This document shows, in pieces, positions 1 to 6,070 of a DNA stretch of 6,102 nucleotides (position 1 is the first letter of the stretch; each line of letters opens with the position of its first letter). Origin of the DNA: Actinomycetes bacterium (GTDB lineage Bacteria; Actinomycetota; Actinomycetes; Mycobacteriales; Micromonosporaceae); NCBI GenBank assembly GCA_021793335.1, contig JAJYSW010000201.1, positions 1-6,102 of the forward strand, in the 5' to 3' direction. The position numbers and the translations under genes were made by a program. The notes below the pieces were generated by a model. It was not told the DNA's origin and searched no databases. It saw nothing but the letters and a program-made list of their open reading frames with translations.

Positions 1-157
1 GGACGGTGTCGCCGATCTCGTCGTCGATGCGCCGCTGCTGGAGCGATTTCTGGTAGTCCCAGGCCTCCTGGTACTCGACCATCCCTCGCCGCTCGACGGT
101 GATGGCCCGATCGGCCCCTTCTGCGGCGACGCTCGAGTGGCCCACTGGCACAGTCAT
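1..157 (-). CDS. lipB: Octanoyltransferase LipB, N-terminal part (cut by window edge)
   Basis: LipB moves the octanoyl group from acyl carrier protein to a lysine of lipoyl-dependent enzymes (2-oxoacid dehydrogenase E2 subunits, glycine cleavage H protein) in the cytoplasm; LipA then inserts sulfur. Reading leftward from an ATG at 157-155, 52 codons are open to the window edge. After a variable 20-residue leader comes ITVERRGMVEYQEAWDYQ and then QQRRIDDEIGDTV. This matches the start of actinobacterial LipB (a first strand, then G-x-V-x-Y-x-E-A-W, then a helix leading to the D-T-[LV] strand). The lysine and cysteine catalytic residues and the EHP-P-V-Y-T motif lie beyond the edge and cannot be checked. 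No strong Shine-Dalgarno sequence precedes the ATG. An internal GTG at 151-149 or 145-143 is an alternative start. The gene is divergent from the TRAP operon. The identification rests on a short stretch but the pattern is characteristic. Confidence 0.82.
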   Translation of the reverse strand, partial: MTVPVGHSSVAAEGADRAITVERRGMVEYQEAWDYQKSLQQRRIDDEIGDTV

Positions 158-328
158 GACTCAGACACTAATCCGCGTGGCGCCCACGGGCAACGTCTGC
201 CAGGCCGTTCAGTGGTTTCGGCGGAAGCGGTATCGAATATGAACATAACGGTTCGGGAACTATGTGGCGTCATGGTGGTGTGTGAGGGCGCCTGTGCGGG
301 GCGGGCACCGTAGAGTGCTCTCATCCCC

Positions 329-367
329 CTGCGGCGAAGCCCGCCGACCGCAGACCACCACTGCGGT
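329..367. repeat. Three CTGCGG/CCGCAG half-sites forming overlapping inverted repeats
   Basis: A perfect 7-bp inverted repeat, ACCGCAG-N7-CTGCGGT, occupies 347-367. A further CTGCGG lies at 329-334, in direct orientation with the copy at 361-366 and 32 bp away from it, about three helical turns. The middle copy (348-353, inverted) could pair with either neighbour, giving two mutually exclusive hairpins in RNA. The array lies about 75 bases before the ATG of the TAXI receptor gene. It could be an operator for an unidentified regulator of the operon or a structured leader. Short inverted repeats are frequent by chance in GC-rich DNA, so this is a candidate only. Confidence 0.35.
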
Positions 368-430
368 GAGGCCCCGAAGCCGTACGACCGCCCGCATCCA
401 GGCCGATGCGGCGCATACATTTCAATGAAC

Positions 431-435
431 GGAGA
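431..435 (+). promoter_or_regulatory. Ribosome binding site of the TAXI receptor gene
   Basis: GGAGA lies five bases before the ATG at 441 and supports this start. The encoded protein then begins with a complete lipoprotein signal peptide, which agrees with it. Confidence 0.75.
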
Positions 436-440
436 ATGAG

Positions 441-1427
441 ATGCTGAGGAAAGCTGCGCGCGTCATCGCACCCTTGGTCGCGGGTGCGCTGCTGGCCACT
501 ACCGGCTGTAACGTCGGATCCGAGGACACCTCAAGCGAAGACGGTGAGATCGGCGTCCTGGAGGCGATGACCATGGGCACCGGCTCGGTGGGCGGCACGT
601 ACTACCCGCTCGGCGGCGCCATCGCCCAGATGTGGAACTCCGAGGTCGAAGGGCTCACCGTCTCGACCATCGCAACCGGCGCCTCCGTTGAGAACCTGAC
701 GCTGATGAACAAGGGCGACCTGCAGCTTGCGATGGCCGTTAACGGCACTGCGACTCAGGCGGCCAACGGCACCGACGCGTTCACGGACGTCGGCGCGCTC
801 GAATTCCAGATGATCGGCAACATCTACCCGGAGGTCATGCAGATCGTCGCCCGAGCCGACTCGGGCATCGAGACCGTCGACGATCTCGAAGGCAAGCGGG
901 TCGCGATCGGCCCCGACGGCTCGGGTACCCAGGGGCTGACTCAGCAGATCCTCGACGCCGCCGGTGTGACGCCTTCGCAGACCTTCGCCGACGGCTTCGG
1001 CGACGCGGCCTCCAAGCTCCGCGACGGCCAGGTCGACGCGGCCTTCGGCATTCTCGCGGTACCGGACGCCTCGCTGTCCGAGGTCGCGCAGAACGCCGAC
1101 GTGGTCATGGTGAGCATTCCCGAGGAGATCCGGGAAACGCTCAAGACCGAGGACCCCACTCTGAGCGACAAGGAGATCCCCGGTGGCACCTACCAGGGGA
1201 TCGACAACGATGCCGTCACCGTGACCGCTTGGGCCACGCTCTACTGCCCGGCCGGACTCGACGAGGACCAGGTCTATGAGCTGACCCGGACCATGTACGA
1301 GAACACCGACATGATCGACAACGCCGTAGCGGACCAGATTTCGGCTGATACCGCCATCGAAGGCCGGGTCGACATCGATCTGCACCCGGGCGCCGAGCGC
1401 TATTACGAAGAGCAGGGCCTCTTGTAA
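441..1427 (+). CDS. TAXI family TRAP transporter solute-binding lipoprotein
   Basis: This is the extracytoplasmic receptor of a TRAP transporter; it captures the solute and delivers it to the fused permease encoded next. The 328-residue product starts with a lipoprotein signal: basic LRKAAR, a hydrophobic core at residues 8-20, then TTGC with Cys23 as the likely lipidated residue. A short acidic Ser/Asp/Glu linker (27-37) follows. TAXI hallmarks come in order: MGTGSVGGTYYPLGGAIAQ (45-63), the loop ATGASVEN (78-85), GKRVAIGPDGSGTQ (151-164), FGDAASKLRDGQVDAAF (186-202) and the C-terminal LHPGAERYYEEQGLL (314-328). The length is normal for the family and no frameshift is seen. Known TAXI receptors bind glutamate/glutamine or 2-oxoglutarate-type acids, but the ligand here cannot be inferred. 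The gene lies 139 bases upstream of the permease in the same direction, as in typical TAXI operons. The lipobox is slightly loose, with Thr at -3. Confidence 0.95.
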   Translation: MLRKAARVIAPLVAGALLATTGCNVGSEDTSSEDGEIGVLEAMTMGTGSVGGTYYPLGGAIAQMWNSEVEGLTVSTIATGASVENLTLMNKGDLQLAMAVNGTATQAANGTDAFTDVGALEFQMIGNIYPEVMQIVARADSGIETVDDLEGKRVAIGPDGSGTQGLTQQILDAAGVTPSQTFADGFGDAASKLRDGQVDAAFGILAVPDASLSEVAQNADVVMVSIPEEIRETLKTEDPTLSDKEIPGGTYQGIDNDAVTVTAWATLYCPAGLDEDQVYELTRTMYENTDMIDNAVADQISADTAIEGRVDIDLHPGAERYYEEQGLL

Positions 1428-1443
1428 ACCCATTCCGCCCGTG

Positions 1444-1456
1444 GGATTCTGAATCC
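1444..1456. repeat. 13-base perfect odd palindrome after the receptor gene
   Basis: GGATTC-T-GAATCC starts 17 bases after the TAA stop of the receptor gene. In RNA it would form a 5-bp hairpin with a 3-base loop. It lies immediately ahead of the larger stem-loop at 1462-1492, so the two may act together as an intercistronic mRNA structure. On its own it is weak. Confidence 0.4.
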
Positions 1457-1461
1457 GTGCA

Positions 1462-1492
1462 GCGGCGGGTCGGCCATGTGCCGGCTCGCCGC
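1462..1492 (+). promoter_or_regulatory. Intercistronic stem-loop between receptor and permease
   Basis: The arms at 1462-1474 and 1480-1492 pair over 13 bp (11 Watson-Crick and two G-U) around a five-base CATGT loop. No T-run follows, so it is not a classical intrinsic terminator, although actinobacterial terminators often lack one. In transporter operons such structures commonly protect the 3' end of the receptor message or cause partial termination, so that more receptor than permease is made. That role here is inferred from position. Confidence 0.65.
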
Positions 1493-1557
1493 GTCCACCG
1501 TGCGGCCCGCCCAACGCATCAACCGAGCACCCCGAAGGTCGACTTTCTGAAAGGCAC

Positions 1558-1563
1558 GAGGAG
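1558..1563 (+). promoter_or_regulatory. Ribosome binding site of the fused permease gene
   Basis: GAGGAG lies three bases before the ATG at 1567. The spacing is tight but acceptable, and this is the best start in the frame. Confidence 0.55.
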
Positions 1564-1566
1564 AAG

Positions 1567-3996
1567 ATGAGCGACGATTCCAGCGGCAGGACGACGGCCG
1601 TCGCTTACGACGCCGAAGAGGCGGCCGCCGATATCAAGGTGATGACCGAGGCGGAGCCCGAGACCGTCGCGGTCATCGGTCCGGTGCGAACCGAGCTCCA
1701 CCCGTTCTGGAAACGGTTGGTCTGGGTCATCGGAGTGGCCATGAGCTGCTTCCACCTGTACACCGCCTGGCGGGGCACGCTGCCCACCGTCGAACAGGGG
1801 GCGGTGCACCTCGGTTTCGGGCTCGCACTCATCTTCTTGGTCTATAAGTCGGGCCGCAATGTCGATAAGGAGCGGCGGCGCGGCCTGTACTGGACCGCCG
1901 CCGGTCTCGCCGTCATCGCATTCCTGTATTTCGCCGCCGGGACCGGGATGACGATCCTGTTGCCTTCGGTCGCGATTCTCGTCCTGGTCCAGATCACCCG
2001 CTACGTACCCTTCTCCATCGGAGGGATGCCACTGGCCGACGCCGTCCTCGCGGCCCTCGGCATGTGGGCCAGCTATTGGGTCTATCAGAACTCTTCGGAG
2101 TTCGCGAGTTACATCATCAACGGCTTCTCTGCGACGGCTTATGTCGCTGCCGTCGTCGGCACTCTCTTGGTGCTCGTCGCCGCCGCCCGGGCGGTGGGAC
2201 TGGCGTTGACGGTCGTGTGCGTCGCGATGATCGCCTATGCCCTGTTCGGTCGGGATATGCCCGATTTCCTCTTCCACGGCGGCAAGGACCCCGACCAGAT
2301 CCTCGACTACAGCTTCCTCGGGGCCGAGGGCATCTTCGGCATCCCGTTGCAGGTGTCCTCGACGTTCATCTTCCTGTACATGGTGTTCGCGGCGCTGTTG
2401 CAGCGCACCGGCATGGAGCGGTTCTTCACCAACCTGGCACTGGGCATCGCAGGCGGCCGCGTCGGTGGGCCCGCCAAGGTCGGAGTCATCACGTCGGTAT
2501 TCTCCGGCACCATTACCGGCTCCTCGGTGGCGAACACGGTCTCCAACGGCGCTTTCACGATTCCGATGATGAAGAAGGCCGGGTACAAGCGCGAGTTCGC
2601 CGGGGCGGTCGAGGCGGCCTCCTCGACCGGTGGCCAGATCATGCCGCCGGTCATGGGCTCGGCGGCGTTCATCATGCTGACGATGATCGGCCAGGGCATC
2701 ACCTACGCGCACATCATTCTCGCCGCCCTCATCCCGGCGGTGCTGTTCTTCACCGCCCAGTACATCGTGGTGCACTACGTTTCACGGCGTGCCGGTATTC
2801 TGGGCCTGCCCAAGGACAAGCTGCCGAAGCTCTTGCCGTTGCTGGTCTCCAAGGGCTACCTGCTGATTCCGCTCGTGTTCATCTTCGTGATCCTCTCGCT
2901 CGGGTTCACGCCGATGCGCGCGGCGTTCATCGCGATCCTGGCCACCGTGGGGCTCAACATCGTCGTGCAGCTCCTTTTCCTCGTTGTCCGCGGGGTCGAG
3001 GGCTGGAAGCGGCTCGAGGACAAGCTCTCTCCGATGGGGCTGCTCGACTCCTTGGCCGACGCCGCGAAAATGTCACTGCCGATCGTGGCGGCCACCGCCG
3101 CGGCCGGCCTGATCTCGGGCACCATCAACACCACTGCCCTCGGACTCAAGATCGGCGACGGTTTGATCGGTCTGGGCAACACGCTCTCGACGTTCCTGCC
3201 GTTCGAGAACTCGCAGCTGTATCTGGTCATGCTGTTCACGATGATCGCGTGCCTGATCCTCGGCATGGGCCTGCCGACCACTGCGAACTACGTGGTCATG
3301 GCGGTCGTCGCGGTCCCCGCACTGTTGCCCTTGGTGGAGACCCGCTACGCCGATTCGGGTCTGGAGCCCTTCCAGCTCGCGCTCATCGTCCACATGTTCG
3401 TATTCTACTTCGGTGTAATGGCGGATATCACACCGCCGGTGTGCCTGGCGGCGTTCGCCGCCGCCGGCATCTCGGGCGGCAGCCCCGTCAAGACGGGGGT
3501 GGAATCGGTGCGGATTGCGATCTCGGGCTTTATCGTGCCGTTCGCGTTCGTACTCGCACCGGGATTGATGCTGCTGGGCGATACGTGGTACGGGACGGTG
3601 TTGCCGGTGATCAGCGCTGTCATCGGTGTGACCATGCTCGGCATCGCCATGGCGGGGTACTTGAGCACGACGTTGTACTGGCTGGAGCGAGCCGGCATGA
3701 TCGTGGCCGCGCTATTGCTGCTCAACGGCGCCTATCTGACCGACATCATGGGTCTGGTGCTCGGGGCGGCGCTGTTCCTGTTCCAGTACCGGCGCCGCGA
3801 CCGGACCGACGACCCGCTCGGAGTGCCGGCTTCGAGGCCGGACGGTGACGGGCCCCCGTCTGCGGGGCAGAGCGGCGGTCGCGAAGGCGGGGCCCCGCCT
3901 GAACAGTCCGATGCCGCCTCGCCGGGGCGTTCGGCCGATGTCGAGGTGGACGAGTCCACGCCCGATGGCGAGCGGGCGTTGCGTCCGGCCGAGTGA
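1567..3996 (+). CDS. TRAP transporter permease, fused small and large subunits (4TM/12TM type)
   Basis: This is the membrane component of the TAXI-TRAP importer, an ion-driven secondary transporter in the cytoplasmic membrane that works with the lipoprotein encoded just upstream. The 809-residue product has an acidic cytosolic leader (about 1-45). A Q-like region of roughly four membrane segments follows (about 48-175), then the large M domain of about twelve segments (about 190-740). DctM hallmarks are GTITGSSVANTVSNGAFTIP (314-333), SSTGGQIMPPVMGSAAF (352-368), the second-half repeat ILGMGLPTTANYVV (564-577), and DITPPVCLAAFAAAGISGG (620-638). Together these identify the fused family (TIGRFAM TRAP_fused). 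The tail after the last segment (about 741-809) is hydrophilic, low in complexity and rich in Gly, Pro, Asp, Glu and Arg, and is probably a disordered cytosolic extension. The frame is intact. The transported substrate is unknown. Confidence 0.95.
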   Translation: MSDDSSGRTTAVAYDAEEAAADIKVMTEAEPETVAVIGPVRTELHPFWKRLVWVIGVAMSCFHLYTAWRGTLPTVEQGAVHLGFGLALIFLVYKSGRNVDKERRRGLYWTAAGLAVIAFLYFAAGTGMTILLPSVAILVLVQITRYVPFSIGGMPLADAVLAALGMWASYWVYQNSSEFASYIINGFSATAYVAAVVGTLLVLVAAARAVGLALTVVCVAMIAYALFGRDMPDFLFHGGKDPDQILDYSFLGAEGIFGIPLQVSSTFIFLYMVFAALLQRTGMERFFTNLALGIAGGRVGGPAKVGVITSVFSGTITGSSVANTVSNGAFTIPMMKKAGYKREFAGAVEAASSTGGQIMPPVMGSAAFIMLTMIGQGITYAHIILAALIPAVLFFTAQYIVVHYVSRRAGILGLPKDKLPKLLPLLVSKGYLLIPLVFIFVILSLGFTPMRAAFIAILATVGLNIVVQLLFLVVRGVEGWKRLEDKLSPMGLLDSLADAAKMSLPIVAATAAAGLISGTINTTALGLKIGDGLIGLGNTLSTFLPFENSQLYLVMLFTMIACLILGMGLPTTANYVVMAVVAVPALLPLVETRYADSGLEPFQLALIVHMFVFYFGVMADITPPVCLAAFAAAGISGGSPVKTGVESVRIAISGFIVPFAFVLAPGLMLLGDTWYGTVLPVISAVIGVTMLGIAMAGYLSTTLYWLERAGMIVAALLLLNGAYLTDIMGLVLGAALFLFQYRRRDRTDDPLGVPASRPDGDGPPSAGQSGGREGGAPPEQSDAASPGRSADVEVDESTPDGERALRPAE

Positions 3997-4019
3997 TCGG
4001 GGCGCCTTGAGCGGCCGGG
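3985..4019 (+). terminator. Weak candidate terminator at the permease stop codon
   Basis: CCGGCCG (3985-3991) can pair with CGGCCGG (4012-4018), extended by one G-U pair, across a 20-base loop that contains the TGA stop and a GGCGCC palindrome. There is no T-run. The long loop and GC-rich background make it a poor terminator candidate. It is listed because no better structure was found directly after the operon. Confidence 0.22.
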
Positions 4020-4113
4020 AACGCGGGCGGCGGCTGGGGCACTCTCCGGGCGCGGTGTGTCCACGGTGGTGGGCGTACCGGCCTGGGGATGCCGGGATGG
4101 CGTCGCTCGCATG

Positions 4114-4125
4114 CCGACCGGTCGG
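4114..4125. repeat. 12-bp perfect palindrome
   Basis: CCGACCGGTCGG reads the same on both strands. It lies in the gene-poor stretch, about 120 bases after the permease stop. A protein-binding site is possible, but about one or two 12-bp palindromes are expected by chance in this much GC-rich sequence. Confidence 0.3.
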
Positions 4126-4465
4126 GACGGGGCCGTGGCTTCGCTGCGGTCATAGTGCGGCGGCGTCCGAATGTCCGGGTGGCTCGGGGCCTGTGGCAAG
4201 GGGCCGTTCGCGTTCGATGCCGCTATCGTGCAGCCGGCCGCGTGGCCGATGCGAGTGGTGGCACGAGCCGTTGTCGGCCGAGCGGTGCTCACCTCCAGTG
4301 CGGTGCAATGACCCAGAGCCCGGGGCGTGAACGCGGCGGCGTTCGGAAAGTCGCGCCGGCAAGGACTGGGCGAAGTTCACCCGCCAGGCCCGCGAATGCC
4401 ACCGCCGCACCGCCGAAGCCCGGGGCGACGATCGCACCCGAGCCGATCGGTCCGCCCAGATCGTC

Positions 4466-4489
4466 CCCGCTTTCGTCCCCGTTTTCGTC
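4466..4489. repeat. Two tandem 12-base copies
   Basis: CCCGCTTTCGTC and CCCGTTTTCGTC stand head to tail, with 11 of 12 bases identical. A 12-base unit would keep any reading frame. On the minus strand it gives DENGDESG in a frame that starts at a GTG at 4618; that frame is not supported as a gene. Such short duplications can arise by replication slippage. Confidence 0.5.
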
Positions 4490-4646
4490 CTCGGCGAGCA
4501 CCTGCTGTGCGCCCGGCCGGACCGTGAGCACCGTGGACGCCGCACGGCACCTGTCTCGACGGAATGCACATGAAACCTGAATACGTCGATTACCCGACAG
4601 CGCGGAGCCGCGATTCACCGCACAATGGACTCGACTCGAAACCGAG

Positions 4647-4651
4647 AGGAG
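4647..4651 (+). promoter_or_regulatory. Ribosome binding site that sets the start of the SCO5389-type gene
   Basis: AGGAG stands six bases before the ATG at 4658. An in-frame ATG at 4625 would add eleven residues (MDSTRNREENR), but it has no such site upstream and its coding sequence would contain this one. The ATG at 4658 is therefore the start. Confidence 0.85.
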
Positions 4652-4657
4652 AACCGC

Positions 4658-5068
4658 ATGTCCCTTGACGTCTCAGAGGACCTGCTCGCCAAGGCCGAGG
4701 CCGGAGCGGTCGACGACGCCGAATTCATCGACTGCGTCCGACGATCGCTCCCCTTCGCCTGGGAACTGGTCGGCAAGGTGGTCTCGGACCTGAAGGACGG
4801 CGTGGCGGCCTCGACCGGTTCCACCCGGTTCGCCGACAACACCACCCCGCCGCCGGACGAACAGGCCAGAGGACAGCTCCTGCGAGTTCTGGCCTCCGAC
4901 TCCATGCGCGGAGCGCTGGAACGCCACTTCGGGGTGAAACTGGCGTTCCAGAACTGTCACCGACTGGCCGCCTTCCCGCCCTCGGAGGTCGATTCCGAGA
5001 CATACCGCAAATTCATCTCCCCGCGCGGCCAACTGCTCAACCAGTCGCCGGAACTGCGCGACTGCTGA
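4658..5068 (+). CDS. Conserved actinobacterial protein, SCO5389 family (function unknown)
   Basis: The 136-residue product starts MSLDVSEDLLAKAEAG. From memory it matches the conserved Streptomyces SCO5389-type proteins. Shared features are the MSLDVS start, a helical first third with the segment FIDCVRRSLPFAWELV (23-38), FADNTTPPPDEQARGQLL (58-75), the block RGALERHFGVKLAFQNCHR (84-102), and the C-terminus RGQLLNQSPELRDC (123-136), which ends in Cys. RGQLL occurs twice (71-75 and 123-127). There is no signal peptide or membrane segment, so it is probably a soluble cytoplasmic protein. Three cysteines (26, 100, 136) and His90/His101 are visible, but a metal or redox role would be a guess. It faces the TetR-type gene across a shared terminator and is probably transcribed alone. 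The biochemical function is unknown. Confidence 0.8.
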   Translation: MSLDVSEDLLAKAEAGAVDDAEFIDCVRRSLPFAWELVGKVVSDLKDGVAASTGSTRFADNTTPPPDEQARGQLLRVLASDSMRGALERHFGVKLAFQNCHRLAAFPPSEVDSETYRKFISPRGQLLNQSPELRDC

Positions 5069-5083
5069 CCGGACGCCTCGAAC

Positions 5084-5124
5084 GCCGGTGGGGCCGAGTC
5101 CGGCGATGTCCCGGCCCCGCCGGC
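5084..5124. terminator. Bidirectional terminator hairpin between convergent genes
   Basis: The arms at 5084-5096 and 5112-5124 pair over 13 bp (12 Watson-Crick and one G-U in the plus-strand transcript, where the minus strand has a C-A mismatch) around a 15-base loop. The hairpin lies 15 bases after the stop of the SCO5389-type gene and just before the stop of the TetR gene on the other strand. No T-tract is present on either side, as is common in actinobacteria. Its position between converging stops supports termination in both directions. Confidence 0.7.
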
Positions 5125-5129
5125 CCGGC

Positions 5130-5837
5130 TCACGCGGGCCGTCTCGTGATCAAGAAGTCCCGGACGAGATCCTCACCCTGCTTCACCAGCGGCCGCAAGA
5201 TCCGCAAACGCGAGAGCGCCACCAGGCGGGCCGCCATCGGCGCCGTCCTGCGGGCCAGCTCACGCGATTTCTCTTGTCCCTCCGAAGTGTCGTGGACCCA
5301 GTACAGGACCACCACCATCTGGTGCAGCCACAGCAGCTCGGGCAGCACGTCGGCCAGATCCTCGGGAACGCGGGTCTTCGAGCCCTCCAGCACCTCCCGA
5401 TAGAGCGCGATATCGCGCTCCCGGCTCTGCGAGGACTCCTCGGAGAACGGGCTCAGTGGATTGCTCGGATCGGCCGCGTTGCGGAAGAACCGGACCGCGA
5501 AATCATGGTACGGACCCGCGATGTCCAGCCAGGTCAGCAGGGCCGCCTCGATGCGTTCGGCGAGGGTCTCCCGGCCTTCGAGCACCGAGGGGGTGATCGC
5601 GGCGTGCCGCACGGTCGCCTGCTCGTAGAAACCCTGGATCAGGTGCTCTTTGGATCTGAAATGGTGGTAGGCGTTCCCCACCGAGACTCCCGCCTCCGCG
5701 GCGATCGCCCGCATCGTCGTCCCGTCGTAACCGCGCTCGGCGAACATGCCGAGCGCGATGTCCAGGATGTGCTGGCGTGTCCGCTCGCCCTTCGAGAGAG
5801 GACGATCCGGCCCGCCGTTCGAAGCCGCTCTGCTCAC
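5130..5837 (-). CDS. TetR/AcrR family transcriptional regulator
   Basis: This is a dimeric helix-turn-helix DNA-binding protein, usually a repressor released by a small ligand. Counted from the GTG at 5837, the 235-residue product has a basic flexible leader and then the TetR N-terminal domain: GERTRQHILDIALGMFAERGYDGTTM (17-42), the recognition region RAIAAEAGVSVGNAYHHF (43-60) and RSKEHLIQGFYEQA (61-74). The remainder is an all-helical ligand and dimer domain with no residues that reveal the ligand. The length is normal. The GTG at 5837 is preceded by AGGA eight bases away. A TTG at 5861 would add eight residues and has GGAGG ten bases upstream, but that site lies inside the putative operator, so the GTG is preferred. 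Target genes are unknown; a gene beyond the right edge or self-regulation is possible. There is no evidence that it controls the TRAP operon. Confidence 0.92.
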   Translation of the reverse strand: MSRAASNGGPDRPLSKGERTRQHILDIALGMFAERGYDGTTMRAIAAEAGVSVGNAYHHFRSKEHLIQGFYEQATVRHAAITPSVLEGRETLAERIEAALLTWLDIAGPYHDFAVRFFRNAADPSNPLSPFSEESSQSRERDIALYREVLEGSKTRVPEDLADVLPELLWLHQMVVVLYWVHDTSEGQEKSRELARRTAPMAARLVALSRLRILRPLVKQGEDLVRDFLITRRPA

Positions 5838-5865
5838 ATGGGCGATCCTACTCGGGGTCAAGGGG

Positions 5866-5900
5866 TCACGGCCTCCGTGAGGGGGCCGTGGGCCTCACGG
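5866..5900. promoter_or_regulatory. Putative TetR operator: clustered TCACGG/CCGTGA half-sites
   Basis: TCACGG-CCT-CCGTGA (5866-5880) is a perfect 15-bp palindrome. Its right half also belongs to a second inverted repeat, CCGTGAGG (5875-5882) with CCTCACGG (5893-5900), separated by ten bases. A partial half-site CCGTG (5886-5890) lies between them. The cluster begins 28 bases upstream of the preferred tetR-type start, where autoregulating TetR proteins usually bind. The assignment comes from symmetry and position. Confidence 0.5.
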
Positions 5901-6070
5901 GGCCGCGGCGTCGGCCCGGCCCGCGACTCACTGGGCGCGGGCCGCGGAGGCGAGCGCCACCGGGAGGACGCGCTGAGGCCGCCGCGCGCGGCGGCGCCGG
6001 GGCCGGCTCATCGGTCGCCGGGGAGGGGGCCGCGATCGCACGAGCCGCGGCCGAGTCGAATATTTGGGAA

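Larger units (their letters stand above)
158..440. promoter_or_regulatory. Divergent intergenic region between lipB and the TRAP operon
   Basis: These 283 bases must hold the promoters of lipB (leftward) and of the transporter operon (rightward). An A/T-richer patch at about 225-265 stands out from GC-rich surroundings and contains GTTC-GG-GAAC at 251-260 and another GAAC at 241-244. Sequences fitting a loose TANNNT -10 pattern are TATGTT on the minus strand within the patch, TAGAGT at 311-316 and TACATT at 416-421 on the plus strand. None has a convincing -35 box at the usual distance, so no promoter is assigned. A short inverted repeat, CGTGG-CGC-CCACG (176-188), lies just upstream of the lipB start. 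The minus-strand reading frame here is arginine-rich, resembles no protein I know and is not treated as a gene. Confidence 0.5.
3997..4657. other. Long gene-poor stretch after the TRAP operon
   Basis: About 660 bases hold no convincing gene. Several frames are open on both strands, but their products are rich in Arg, Ser, Pro and Ala, poor in hydrophobic residues, and resemble nothing I recognise. The longest minus-strand frame (4292-3732) starts at a GTG that directly abuts its GGAG, with no spacer, and runs antisense into the permease gene. A plus-strand frame at 4331-4570 is open for 80 codons with high G/C at third positions (it reads GKDWAKFTRQARECHRRTAEARG near its start) but has no ATG, GTG or TTG start. 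It could be a decayed gene remnant. The right end must carry the promoter of the following gene; no clear -35/-10 pair was found. No tRNA-like fold was noticed. Confidence 0.5.

Noticed and set aside
154..420. Minus-strand frame of 88 codons between lipB and the TRAP operon
   Set aside because: It overlaps the lipB start by a few bases in another frame, has an arginine-rich, featureless product, and occupies the region that must hold two promoters.
531..1514. Minus-strand open frame of 327 codons opposite the TAXI receptor gene
   Set aside because: The plus strand has unmistakable family motifs here. The antisense frame is a by-product of G/C-rich third codon positions, and its product resembles nothing known.
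1519..3848. Long open frames overlapping the permease gene: minus strand 1519-2775 and plus strand 2064-3848
   Set aside because: Their products are very rich in Arg, His, Gly and Asp with no membrane or domain pattern, while the permease frame carries full DctM motifs. They are compositional shadows.
3732..4292. Minus-strand frame of 186 codons partly antisense to the permease 3' end
   Set aside because: Its GTG start directly abuts GGAG with no spacer. The product is Ser/Thr/Pro/Ala/Arg-rich with almost no hydrophobic residues, and half of it lies antisense to a real gene.
4289..4618. Minus-strand frame of 109 codons with the stretch ENGDESGDDLGGPIGSGAIVAPGFGG
   Set aside because: The Gly/Ala-rich centre looks slightly protein-like, but there is no good ribosome binding site before the GTG and no recognisable family, and the acidic part comes from the 12-base tandem repeat.
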